In this document: positions 46,620 through 57,837 of the stretch, in pieces | Numbering within the stretch: position 1 is the stretch's first letter | How the letters are laid out: each line of letters starts with the position of its first letter | Source of the DNA: Trichobilharzia regenti | Lineage: Eukaryota > Platyhelminthes > Trematoda > Strigeidida > Schistosomatidae | Assembly: GCA_944472135.2 (NCBI GenBank) | Contig: OX235270.1 | Location: 86,127,168-86,191,167, forward strand | DNA: 64,000 bases | Direction: 5' to 3' | Program-made: the position numbers and the translations under genes | The notes under the pieces: generated by a model | What the model saw: only the letters and a program-made list of their open reading frames with translations | Told to the model about the DNA's origin: nothing | Databases searched by the model: none

Positions 46620-47480
46620 GGTTCCATCAGATGAAATTAAAGGGAAGAGCTGAGAATAGAAGGGGTGTTGAGGGTTAGACAGTATAGATTTAGACCATTT
46701 CTCGCATGAGTTTAGATGTCTTTTAACTAATGCATTAACGAGTTGACGAAATGGTACACCACTTGCCCTAATGACAACCTTAATACCCTACACAATACGA
46801 CATAGTCGTTTTTGAGTAATTCAGGAAAGAATAAGGGGGAGCAGTAAAGACCAATGCAAGAGTTAACAAGTTGTAAAAAGAGAGGTTGAATGATTCTTGA
46901 CTGTCTTGACTACATAACATGGTAACCTAGACTGAAGGTTTTCTTAGAAATCGACAAGATATAGAATGACCAAGAAAGACCAGAGGATAGATTTACTCCA
47001 AGGTATTTTATGTTAGACTTAGTTTCTGTTTCAGTGTCCTCTTTGATACAAGCATCTTGTGAACGACACAGTTTTCGCAGTTCACGCTTATGAGTGAGGG
47101 GAAAGTTAGCTGCCTGACATTTAGAGGGATTTAACGTAAGACCACGTACCTTAGACTACAGACAGGAAGCAGTTAAGTTTGCTGCAGTCACATTGTAACA
47201 TGACAGGAAGTGAGACGGTCAGATCACCAGCATATTTGACGAAGTTGCTCTCATTAGAAAGAGAAAGGTCATGTAAGACGAGAGAGAAAAAAGAAAAAGA
47301 GAGATAACAATACCCTGAGGAACACCAGCTCCAGCAGGCGAGGCGGAAGATTTACCCTAATATACAGTATGCTGCATTCCATTTGAGAAATGATAATGCA
47401 ACCAATCAACTGCCCAGGACCCGTGTTTGCACGATCGAAACCTTATTCAACTAAAGTCATCTAGGCGCTGAGTCAACAGC
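46620..47480 (-). pseudogene. Non-LTR reverse-transcriptase fragment (jockey/CR1-like)
   Basis: On the minus strand: PAGAGVPQGIVISLFLFSL, frameshift, SNFVKYAGDLTVSLPVML (family KYADDLTV, one catalytic aspartate changed to G). Then CSKLNCFLSVV, RKLCRSQDACIKEDTE, SNIKYLGVNLSSGLSW. Several stops. A different LINE type from the two flanking direct repeats; the exact clade is not certain. Confidence 0.72.
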
Positions 47481-47572
47481 AACGGCGAATGCTGAATGAC
47501 CGAAAACTAAGTACAAATGTGACAAAGCACAAATCCAGTTGCAAAGTAGGAGACGAGTCCCGGGTGGAAGAA

Positions 47573-48615
47573 GAGATTACCGAAAGGTATCAATTTTTCA
47601 TTTGACAAAGAGCAAGATTATGAACTACACTTATCATTTGTTGAAATTTTGGAGATCATTTATCAATGTTTCGCATTTAGTTACGCACAGACTGTCATTC
47701 TGAGTAGCTTTCAGTATGAGTTTGCAGAGAAGTCCACCTGTTTAATTTACCACATTCCATGTAGCACACGAAGGTAGAGACATAAAACTAAATGGAAGTT
47801 TAACGAGAGAAAATGTGAGGGAGAATAAATAATGACAAGGAAAAACATGAGTTGAATAGATATGTGAGATTACACAGAGTGAATGCACCAGTACCAGTAC
47901 CAAAGATTTGCAGTCACATCTCCGGTATTTCTTCCAGCCGACTGTCAACAATTTTATGAACCAATATCACTTTTTCATTTGACCGACCCAAACGCATTTT
48001 AAACCTTAACATGTGCTGGTCAGCATTGTCCCTGGAGGAAGGCGATGGCTTAGTATGCCAGCACGTGTTCTAGCCATCTCAACCTATTCAGCTTCCCTAC
48101 CTTGAAGGCTAACTAACCCTCCCCACCTAAACATTTATGCGTAACCTCAACAGCACTCGCCATATTATACTGCTTTACTGATGAGATAGAACGCGGACAC
48201 CTATAATCAAACACCGGTATTATTTTCATATTTTACAGCATCAGGGGTTACTTCTCATAGTCTAGGTGGACAATATCATCAGCAAACCGTAAGGTGATGA
48301 GAATATTCCCTGATAAGTCTTTGAAGTCAATTACAGACTATCATATTATTATATGTGTGATTGAATTGAACTGTTATAAGGATGACAGTTTAAGAATTCA
48401 GCTTTGTATTACATCCCACTCGGAAATGTGTTTTCTCGGATAATTCGCAAACAGTATTCAGTGAACAGAAAACATTCTGTAGGCTTGATGAAACTCGTAA
48501 ACTGACGCACTACTTTTGCAGGCAATATACTATTTCCTCAATAAAGTGAGAATTGAATACTTCGGCTGCATAAAACGAGTAAGTAGTATTCTGGCAATAC
48601 CAATGACTACAACAA
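47573..48615 (-). mobile_element. LINE remnant, direct-repeat copy 2
   Basis: Diverged direct repeat of 45,715-46,565. The minus strand reads LRFADDIVHLDYEK, stop, PLML, then VFDYRCPRSISSVK and VTHKCLG: an intact FADD box followed directly by the C-terminal VFDHRCLRSI-type motif. A third, shorter copy of the C-terminal motif is at 62.5 kb. Confidence 0.72.
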
Positions 48616-49139
48616 GTCTAGGAGTTAAGCACTACAACTTTTACTTTACTGAATACACCAGCAGACTTTACATAAACACTTGACAGATCAAATTTATACA
48701 GGGAGTCAGTAAGATTTAGTAAACTAAAAGTGCTTTCGGTTTCCACAGGAGTTCTCCGTGCCGAATTTATTCCTTCAAGGGCCTACAAAGATTAAAACTT
48801 CAATTAAATAACACTGATGTGGAAGAAATTCCATTCTTCATTACTACACTTAATGAAAATGAACTTAATGAAAATGAATGCACTAAGAACTCAGTGCAAC
48901 TCGATACACAATAGTATATATACAAATAAACTGAAAAATAATGCCCTCCTTACCTTCTAAACAACTTGTCTTTATTCCAGGATTATAGTTTTTCACGTAT
49001 GAGCCTGAGTTATGTCTACGAAATCGCAATATTACATCAGTTAAATCTTCCCCGAAAACCAAGGCCACTTGAAACCAATAGCAACATAGCAACAAGCGTC
49101 ATTGAGGGGATATGCAATAAAGTCGCTCCTCACTATCAA
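48616..49139. other. No gene recognised
   Basis: AT-rich spacer left of the BEL family 2 copy. Confidence 0.45.
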
Positions 49140-50474
49140 TCACCACTGCAATCGCTTGTCACTCATTCTGCCTCAGTTCTAGTAACGGTGACGTATGCAA
49201 GCCTCAGTCGTCTACACTTCCGCTCCCCGGTGTGTGGGACAACAACCAACAATTATCTCCATGTGCATGTCATTCTCAGCAATAGCCTAGTCTCCTCGGC
49301 GTGCACGACCCATCCGCCGTCTTTAACATCAATCGATTCATTCACGGGTGCAGAAGACTAGAAACGACTTCAGAAGTAATCACGACGAAAAATGTAACAA
49401 AATTATGCAATAACAACAAGATATGAAGACAACAAGTAAACAATGAATCCAAACACACCAATTGATATGACACACCACACGTATATAGAAACAGTACAAA
49501 TAACCTCGCCGATCGTGTCTCGATGTAATTCCTTTGAAGAATTGCAGGATTTTCACTAGTACGCCTGCAACCCTCCTCAGGTTGACGATTGATGATACAA
49601 GTGGAAGACGTCCGGATATAAACAAAATTATCAACGGATAGATGACAGATGATACCAATTCAGTATAAACAACATGAACATATGTACAAAATAACACAGC
49701 AAGCACGTTGGACTACACTTCGACGTACTACCCTTGAAGAATTGTAGGACTTACAGTAATACGCCTGCAACCCTTCTCAGGTTGACGCCCTAGATTGGAA
49801 AATCGTCGCAGAGTTCATTTGCTGACTTCCCTCTATCAGCTATATCCTCATATCTGAACGGTAACACGCTCATTTCATTGTATCGTAGAATATAGATGAC
49901 GAACAAACACACGGCGTATCTGATCAACCAAGTGTAGGCACAGAGTAATTTACACCAAAGATAATAGCATTCAAATAGTAACTTGGAACTTGAAATGCCT
50001 TTATTCGTGCAAGTGAATTTAACAATTACCCTTGTGGTGGACCTTTTACTTTGTTAGCTTAGTTACCCGAATTCAAATAGAAAATAAAATACCAAATCAG
50101 TTTAGTTACGGGAAGAATATATTAAAGTTTCGTTACTTGGGTTTACAAAGATCCAAAATCCACAATAAACGTAATAGACTCCAGAGGCGCTGCGGGAAGA
50201 CTGCTCCAGTACTAATTCTCCAATGTTGACGTTGCCGGTGGTCGACCAAAGTACGTAGGAAGAAACTACGGTGCTCCTGCAAAAATTTGAGATAGAAAGC
50301 AGGTGATTAAAATTGATCGACGGCAGTTGAGACGATTGAGAAGACGGAGAGTCGGAGTCAGAACTATATATTTATTCAAAACCCGAGGTAAAGTTCAAAG
50401 TACAGAGTTTATGGTTAAAACAAAGTAATGTACAATATGTTCATTTCTTACATAGTTGTAAAAATTGGATAAGT

Positions 50475-52202
50475 TTATTTTTGAGGACTCCACACTCTCT
50501 CGTACACACTTGGCTTATCATCACTAAACTGAGCAATATCTTTCGTCCTTTTAAATGCACCAATACTATCACAGTCATTGCACAAGGTACTTGAGTTTAT
50601 GGGCGTCTTTTTCATTGTGGATGACAGCACCAACGACGACTGATTGATACCAGTTGATGAACTCAGCGGTGCATCAGAAGCTGTTGTTGTTCGGCCTTCA
50701 GATATTTGTCTGACTGCAGGATTACCACCACTGCTGTCTTTTACTATCAGCTCAGGTTTAGCACTAGCATCTGACGATAAGTGGGCTACACGCTGATCAA
50801 TTACACTGACGGTTTCACGAGTATCCATACCTTCTGCAACCCTATCTGCCTTTACGTCTACTTCACGTTCAAGTTGTACAGAACCTTTATTCAACTCAGC
50901 AGTAGCAGGCATTCCCCTCATCTCATCATGATCAACCAAAGACAAATCTGCACTATCATGATCATTATCACAAATATTCACTTTACCGTCAATTTCATCA
51001 TTTTCAAACTCTTCAATAACAGAAGTAGGCAATTTTGGTTACTCCCCACAAATCCTTAAAGGTTTTATACCTTCACTCTGACTAGTAAAACCTCGTAAAC
51101 TTGTGGAGTCAGAACTGTCCTCTGAGACTGTAACTCTCCTCTGTGACACTCTATTCAGCAATGGCTTACTGGTTGCAACTACAGGCTTTTTCATTGCACC
51201 GTTATCGTCACACATTTCGGAGTCAGATATTGATTTCACATTTAGCTTATCACTAAACTTGCTCACTGATTCACAGTTCACTTTTTTGTGCACTTCTTGC
51301 AAACGTGTAAAACACAACCGTGCCTGTCTCGCAACTTGTAACCTATCTGTTGAGGATGTACCATGAAAGCTGTTACACACGCTAAGTTTATATGCATTAC
51401 TAGACACCATAGAGCCTTCTCAATATCCACCTCTCTGAGGCCTATTCGTCATCATTGATTGCGTTTTGCTCTCAGACTGCTCTATCCAAGGGGTGAGATA
51501 CAATATACTGACAAACTTACTCATAGATAGATTGACGGTATCTTTCACCAGTTTCAGGATATCATCAAACTTTGGCTCAATACCTTCATCCTCTACATGA
51601 GAGCTTATCTTCACCCAATTCCTTTGCACTCTAGTAGGTAAGCGTCTCGCTATTACCTCAAGGACTGAACTTGAGTTCAGATCGCTCATGTAATTCATTG
51701 AAATCAATGCGTTCTTGTAAGTCAATAGATTATCCAAAAACTCAGAGAGTGCCTTGGAGTTATCTTGTAATTGACCACCAATACCCTTAACAGCCTCAAA
51801 TAATTTCCCTGCAATCATTGAAGGTCTTCCGAATCTCTGACGCAGTATACTCATAGCCTCAGAGTATCCTTCGTTAGGGGTATGAACTTACAGCACTGTA
51901 TAGCTCTTGAAGCAACTCCAGTGCAGTACCTCATCAAATACATTAACTTCATTTCGTCATTTAATAAAAAAACTACTCAACATGATTTCAAAATCCTTTA
52001 CAAACTATGAATAGTCAGCTGGGTTTCCGTCGAAACACCGAGGTGCAAATTTAGGCCTATTATCCCTTGACTGCGAAACATGAACAACAGACTCATCATG
52101 CTGAGCGTCAAGCACATCGATACATGTAACAGACAAGTCAACATGACTTAATTTCCTGTTTGATTCCAAGACGCTCTGTCCCTTCTTTGACCCAGGCATC
52201 AT
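50475..52202 (-). pseudogene. BEL family 2 gag
   Basis: Starts MMPGSKKGQSVLE. It has RCFDGNPADYS followed by a stop, a frameshifted part, then 144 open codons with MSILRQRFGRPSMIAGKLFE and ALSEFLDNLLTYKNAL. These match the family 1 gag at 38 kb. Further frames (51,410-51,039 and 51,032-50,475) carry a serine- and acid-rich linker where the zinc-knuckle region and pol should start. At least three stops in total. Confidence 0.82.
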
Positions 52203-52304
52203 TGAACGTAACCAAAATTCCAGAAAGTTCCAGATAACGCTTGTTCAAAGAAGACTTGGCCGGTACAAGGAAATACGGACGAAGACTATCCAAACGTCAG
52301 AAAC

Positions 52305-52663
52305 GGTCAAACACGTCTCACAAACGGTTAATGACCAGCTCCTGCTACGCTGGACCTCACGTCGTCCCTCGAAGATTTTCAGAAACGCTTAGTATTACCG
52401 GACACAAAAACCAGAACACAGATTGGCAACTCAAAAACTCTTTATTCTAACACCAGGATATATCCAGCATTACAACTAAAGTCTAAGAACAATTATTACA
52501 ACAATAAATCACGATATTACTTCTGACAGTTTTTTCTAACTTCTTTCTGAACAGCGACCGATGAGACGATGACTGGTGTATTGATGACCCGCGAAAATTG
52601 TGGGGAAGTTAGGTTCGAGCAAACAACCATGAATCGATCGTTCAATCTTCAACTACATTGACA
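52305..52663 (-). repeat. BEL family 2 LTR (359 bp)
   Basis: Serves as the 5' LTR of the gag copy below it. It also has a family 2 internal tail directly above it (52,664-52,990), as if it were the 3' LTR of another element. Confidence 0.92.
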
Positions 52664-52990
52664 CTCCCCGGCGAAGAAGGGATCCATCCCTTTTTTCCAT
52701 CACGACCAATACACGTTGACTTGTATGCCATTGCGAGAACCTGGGTCATACGGACAAAGCTGAAATGGAAAACAAACAAAAAAGCCAACACATCACAGGC
52801 ATACCAACAGCACAATCTCACTCATCTACGACGACCTACACCTTCCAGTCAAAGGATTCCTCTTGACATCTTGGGACCACAGCCAACAATTATCTCCATG
52901 TGCATGTCATTCTCAGCAATAGCCTAGCCTCCCCGGCGTGCACGACCCATCCGCTGTCTTTAACATCAATCAGTTCATTCACGGGTGTAC
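52664..52990 (-). mobile_element. BEL family 2 internal tail fragment above the LTR
   Basis: Contains the polypurine tract next to the LTR. The part at 52,875-52,987 also occurs at 49,230-49,345 (caacaattatctccatgtgc, cgtgcacgacccatccg), confirming that it is internal sequence of the same family. Confidence 0.8.
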
Positions 52991-53640
52991 AGGATAACAA
53001 CAACACCAACAATAGGGAATATAAATCATCAGTAGTACTTCCATACAAAGAGGGAACCTTGAAAATCCTAAAGAGAATTCTTAACAATTCAGGAATAAAA
53101 GTGGCATTCGAATCCACAAACTCAATTAGAAACAAGCTTTGTCGATTAAAGAATCCTGTGGAGTCAATAAGGCAAAATAATTTAGTTTATCTAATACCCT
53201 GCAATGATTACCAGGTCAAATTCATAGGTTAAAGTAGTAGAACATGGGCAGTCGGACTAACGGAGCATAAAAACCTGGCAAAATCCAGATTAGTTGACTC
53301 GAATAAGATAAGAAATCTGGAGAATAGTTCAGCCATAGAACCAAATGCGATTACACACAACCATACAATAAGATGGGATAAGATGACAGTTTTGAAATCT
53401 AGTGTAACTGGGTGGAGGGGGAGATTGTAAACGGAAGCTTTGTTTATCAAATCAGCTGCAAATATATGTAATAGGAAGGATTCAACACATGTCCCAGATA
53501 TCTGGGAAATTCTACTTACCCCACGACAAATAGGAGAGAACAGCGAGAACTATAAAGCTCAATTTTCGAAATCGTGTGATTATAATTGTTATAGAAAATC
53601 GATGGAAGTGTTTCAGGTAAGGGACTCTTTTCATTGCATT
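52991..53640 (+). pseudogene. GIY-YIG endonuclease remnant of a retroelement (probably Penelope-like)
   Basis: Reads LPYKEGTLKILKRILNNSGI, then VAFESTNSIRNKL, then NNLVYLIPCNDYQVKFIG (the GIY-YIG core) and a stop. After a gap come GLTEHKNLAKSRL, HNHTIRWDKMTVLKS and TEALFIKSAANICNRK. This order is that of the C-terminal endonuclease of Penelope-like elements. It is a different, less degraded family from the element at 1.6 kb. Reverse transcriptase absent. Confidence 0.65.
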
Positions 53641-53689
53641 TATCATCAATCATTGCAATGATATATATATATATGATTATTTAGGAATA

Positions 53690-54340
53690 TATGGAAGGAA
53701 CCTGAAAGAAACAACCTCCTTTATTATCTACCTCGGAAGCATCGTTTCAACTACAGGCGGAACTGACAAGGATATCAATTCCAGAATCGGAAAGCAAGAC
53801 AAGCTTTCATTACTCCTAAATCTGTGTGGAGGTCAACAGCACTCAGCATCAAAAATAAGATCGGGATTTTCAACTCCAATGTGAAGTCAGTGCTACTATA
53901 CGGATCAGAGACTTGGCGAGTCATAAAGAGCATCTCCAACAAACTTCAGACCTTCATTAACAACTGTCCTCCCTCAATACTCAAGATCAGATTTCCGACC
54001 AGAAAAGATCAACAACAGGGATCTCTGGGAGCGAACCAATCAGGAACCGATTGTGAAACAAATAGTCAGGAAGAAATGGAGATGGATTGGCTGGTCATAC
54101 TCTGAGGAAACGATCAAGTGACATCACTAGACAAGCCATTGCTCGAGTGGAACCCGAAAGGGAGGCGGCGAGTTGGTCGTCAGTACAAGGGTGACATGGA
54201 GGAGGTCATGCGAGGAGGAGATGAAAGCATGTGGACAGACCTGGAGCGGGGTGAAAACGTTGGCAGAAAACAGAAGGCAATGGAGGTGCGCAGCTGAAGC
54301 CCTATTTTCCTCTAGTAGTTAAAGGATAAAATAAAATAAT
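53690..54340 (+). mobile_element. RTE-type LINE 3' end
   Basis: 5'-truncated copy. It has ALSIKNKIGIFNSNVKSVLL, GSETWRVI, KLQTFINNCPPSILKIRF and the 3' segment ending tcctctagtagttaaaggat plus an A/T tail. The 53,768-54,135 part is almost identical to 63,634-64,000. Confidence 0.92.
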
Positions 54341-55324
54341 AATATAAGTAAATATATACGATCATATAGCGGAATCATTGTTATGAATGCTTATTATAAT
54401 AATAATCGTATGTAATGCATTTGAAATATTTGTGATTCTAATCATAATTAAATTTTAAGTGGCGAAACAATTTATGTCATGTTTTGAATAATTCTTAGGA
54501 TGTATAGAACTTGGAAGGCGTGTGCAATTATAGGATTAGTAGGCAAATTAATCTTCAGTGGGTGCTTAATGCCGATGATTCCCAAACTAGGATGAAACAG
54601 CCATCCAGTACTCCCTGGTTTTCACTGGTTCTCTAACTGATATTAATCCGTGGTCAAGCTTGTAAAAATAAATCTAATCCTGAAAACCACCTCTTAAAAC
54701 GAAAACGTTATTTAACATTATGTGAAATTTTTTAATATAGATTTGAATGTTACAAAACAGAATCGATTTAGAATGATAAGTGGAACGAGTAAAATAATAT
54801 CGCGGATAGCTCAAAGTGAGGAAAGTAATAGTAACAATTGACGTAATAAAGGAAGAGTATACAATCTGAATAGACAAACAAAAAAATTAGTTGAGGCAAG
54901 ATATGATTAGGGATTACCATACTTTAACATATAGGGAATAAGGCCATGAAGGTTGGAGGGTTTGGATGAACCTTTTTGTATACAGAGATTGGCTTCTCTA
55001 TTTCGATGGTCAAAGCTTCAACAATAGAAATGTTTTCCGTACTTAGTGATTTGGGCAAATTACTTTTCTCCTTGTAGATGATTTTAGAGGAGGAGGCTGT
55101 CGAGATAGGGTGATCATTATCGAATAGATGTTCAGTGATCACGCTCTTTATTTCTTCACCTCTACCTCTTCGTAGACATGCAGGATAGCATTCTTGAAGC
55201 CTTTTTCACAAAGCTCTAGTTAGATGACCGATACACCTAGCTCCACATGACCAGGAGAATTGATAAACGCACATACAGTTAGTTGGTCAACCACGGGTTA
55301 TTGATCAGTACTGGTCGACTGGTA
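54341..55324. other. No gene recognised
   Basis: AT-rich; short open frames only. Confidence 0.45.
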
Positions 55325-55400
55325 AGATTATGAACAACAAATTGTGTTCGAAACGTGATCCAGTAAATAATACTGTTTCATTGTGTGATACTAGCTTACT
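55325..55400 (+). repeat. Dispersed stem-box repeat, short copy
   Basis: attatgaacaacaaattgtg followed by ttcgaaacgtgatccag and aataatactgtttcattgtg, as in the 61.4-kb copy. Confidence 0.55.
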
Positions 55401-55573
55401 AGTTTTCTAGCCGGTCCCAAGCCCAGGTATAGAGGGAGGGTTGGGTTGTGGTGCTAGCAACTCCACCCCTGTAAAACAACCAAATCGCTACAGAAAATTC
55501 AACGAATAAATATATTAAAAATTCTAAAAACATAAGCAATAGCCTTACTTTTCGCTGGAATCGGGGGAGTGAA

Positions 55574-57322
55574 ATGATGCAGGCTGGTGAAAGCCTTCGG
55601 GAAGCCAGTCAGCCGATGTGCCTTCTTTCGATGAAAGCAAAAGTAAGGATGGGTACCTGGAATGTTCGTACAATGTACGAAGCTGGGAAGGCTGCCCAGA
55701 TAGCCGCTGAAATGAGAAGGTACAGAATAGAAGTGTTGGGAATCTGCGAAAGCAGATGGAACGGAACTGGAAGGTGCCAACTACCTACTGGAGAGACAGT
55801 AATCTATTCCGGCCACCCAGAGGACAACCATGAGCACACCGAGGGAGTGGCCATCATGATGTCACCAACAGCAACCAAAGCTCTCATGCAGTGGGAACCA
55901 ATCTCCTCCAGGATAATGACAGCCAGGTTCAACTCAAAAGGAAGGAAAGTTACAGTCATTCAATGCTATGCGCCTACAAACGTCTCAGAACAAGAGAAGA
56001 AGGAGGCGTTCTACAGACAACTACAAACGGTAATGGACAACGTCCCAAATGGCGATATCAAAATCCTGATGGGCGACATGAATGCGAAGCTGGGAGGAGA
56101 CAACACAGGAAGAGAACTCACCATGGGTCGTGAGGCCCTCGGCGAAATGAACGACAATGGTGAACTCTTCTCAGACTTCTGCGCCTTCAATGATTTGGTG
56201 GTTGGTGGCAGTGTGTTCAAACACAAGGATATACACAAGACGACATGGATTTCACCAGATGGAAACACCAAGAATCAAATAGACTTCATCTCAATTTCAA
56301 GAAAGTGGAGACGGAGCCTACTGGACACAAGGTCAAGGAGAGGAGCAGATGTGGGTTCAGACCACTATCTAGTAGAAGGGACTTTCAAGGTGAAACTAAA
56401 AGCCTCGAGGATAGCTGGGGATAGGCCACAATGCAAGTTCAACACTCAACTACTGAAGGACACAACCACAAAAGACACCTTCACTGCAACTGTCAGAGCA
56501 AAGCAGGAAACACTACGCGACAGCACTGAAGAATCATGCGTGGAAGAACATTGGAAGTCTCTGAAGGCGATTCTCAACGAAACGTGTTCAACGGTTCTAG
56601 GAAGAAAGAAGAGACAAGACAAGGAATGGCTCTCAACGGACACTTGGAAACTAATAGAAGAGAGGAGGATGGTGAAAGAGAAAATGATTCAATGCAAGGA
56701 CGGACAGGAGAAGGAGACGCTGAGCTCAACTTACACAGCACTGGACAAAGAAGTGAAGAAGAGTGCTAGGAAGGACAAAAGACGATTCTACGACAACCTG
56801 GCCACTGAAGCTGAGAAGGCAGCAGGCAAAAAGGACCTGAGGACATTATATCAGATAACCAAATCTCTATCCGGGAAGAGATCAACACAAGCGAAACCTA
56901 TAAAAGACAGCCAAGGGAACCCAATTACCAAGGAAGAAAAACAGATTAAACAATGGGCGGATCACTTCAAAGGACTCTTGAACCGACCATCACCTGCAAC
57001 CCGTCCAGAAATACCAACAACAGCGCGCACACAACTGCAAGTTGACACCAATCCTCCAACGAGAGCTGAAGTCTTGAACGCTGTCAAGCTTCTGAAAGCT
57101 GGAAAAGCAGCTGGACCAGATGGAATACCCCCTGAAGCACTGAAAGCGGACCCAGAGACGACAGCAGACATGCTGACTCCATTATTGCAAAAGGTCTGGA
57201 AGGAGGGAAAGGTGCCTACTGACTGGAGGAAAGGTTACCTCGTGAAACTACCAAAGAAGGGCGACTTATACCTTGCTCTGCAAGAACTGGCGAGGAATCA
57301 TGCTCTTGTCGACGCCAAGTAA
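55574..57322 (+). CDS. RTE retrotransposon ORF: intact AP endonuclease and start of reverse transcriptase (582 aa)
   Basis: Open for 582 codons. The AP-endonuclease (residues about 25-265) keeps its motifs: GTWNVRTMYEAGKAAQ, LGICESRWNGTG, YSGHPEDNHEHTEGVA, ILMGDMNAKLGG, NQIDFIS and GSDHYLVEG. It nicks target DNA in this family. A basic linker with GRKKRQDKEWLS follows, then the reverse-transcriptase fingers (KLLKAGKAAGPDGIPPEAL, WRKGYLVKLPKKGDL). The frame is lost near 57,265, within the block that should read LCKNWRGIMLLS; after that point the last residues are out of frame. The start may be this ATG or the later one before LLSMKAK. It could still produce an endonuclease-only protein if transcribed. 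Confidence 0.88.
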   Translation: MMQAGESLREASQPMCLLSMKAKVRMGTWNVRTMYEAGKAAQIAAEMRRYRIEVLGICESRWNGTGRCQLPTGETVIYSGHPEDNHEHTEGVAIMMSPTATKALMQWEPISSRIMTARFNSKGRKVTVIQCYAPTNVSEQEKKEAFYRQLQTVMDNVPNGDIKILMGDMNAKLGGDNTGRELTMGREALGEMNDNGELFSDFCAFNDLVVGGSVFKHKDIHKTTWISPDGNTKNQIDFISISRKWRRSLLDTRSRRGADVGSDHYLVEGTFKVKLKASRIAGDRPQCKFNTQLLKDTTTKDTFTATVRAKQETLRDSTEESCVEEHWKSLKAILNETCSTVLGRKKRQDKEWLSTDTWKLIEERRMVKEKMIQCKDGQEKETLSSTYTALDKEVKKSARKDKRRFYDNLATEAEKAAGKKDLRTLYQITKSLSGKRSTQAKPIKDSQGNPITKEEKQIKQWADHFKGLLNRPSPATRPEIPTTARTQLQVDTNPPTRAEVLNAVKLLKAGKAAGPDGIPPEALKADPETTADMLTPLLQKVWKEGKVPTDWRKGYLVKLPKKGDLYLALQELARNHALVDAK

Positions 57323-57816
57323 AATCCTGAGTCGCATCATCCTGGAGAGATTAAAGGACGCACTGGAGACAGAACTCCGACCAGAACAAGCTGGATTCAG
57401 GAAAGTCAGGCAAATCATGTACTGACCAAATTGCAACTCTACGCATCATCATCACAGAAAAAAGCATGGAATGGCAATCAAACCTCTACCTCAACTTTAT
57501 AGACTTTGAGAAGGCCTTCGACAGCGTTGACCGTGAAGTAATTTGGAAATTACTCGAGTACTATGGCGTACCCCAAATATTCATCAACCTTATTCAACAG
57601 CTGTACGACAACGGCATATGTCAAGTGATCCACAACGGAAAACTCAGCAAGGCGTTTGGAGTAAACACAGGAGTCAGACAAGGGTGCTTATTATCACCAA
57701 TGATATTCCTAATTGTGGTGGACTGGATCATGCGTCAGACAGTGGGAAACGAGAAGACAGGAATATCCTGGACCGACGTGAAGAACCTAGAAGACCTGGA
57801 TTTCGAGCGTGGATGA
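57266..57816 (+). pseudogene. RTE reverse-transcriptase core, broken
   Basis: Continues in a second frame as CKNWRGIMLLSTPSKILSRI and LRPEQAGFRK. A shift near 57,405 leads into a third frame (CTDQIATLRIIITEKSMEWQ, LNFIDFEKAFDSVDREV, TGVRQGCLLSPMIFLIVVDW). At the catalytic box the expected LDFADDI reads LDFERG and then stops, so both metal-binding aspartates are gone. Confidence 0.9.
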
Positions 57817-57837
57817 TTTATGTTTGATGTCACACAC

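Larger units (their letters stand above)
49140..52663 (-). mobile_element. BEL/Pao family 2 copy: 5' LTR, gag, pol deleted
   Basis: Minus-strand order: LTR (52,663-52,305), leader, gag (52,202-51,420), a second gag/linker region (51,410-50,475), then a jump to the sequence just after pol (49,800, ccaatctagggcgtcaacct, shared with 34.68 kb) and the internal tail. No pol sequence and no 3' LTR were found. The post-pol segment is present twice (49,735-49,800 and 49,540-49,595). Confidence 0.85.

Noticed and set aside
45715..48615. LTR retrotransposon with long LTRs around a pol fragment
   Set aside because: The direct repeats themselves encode LINE reverse-transcriptase motifs, and the middle fragment is a non-LTR type, so they are not LTRs.
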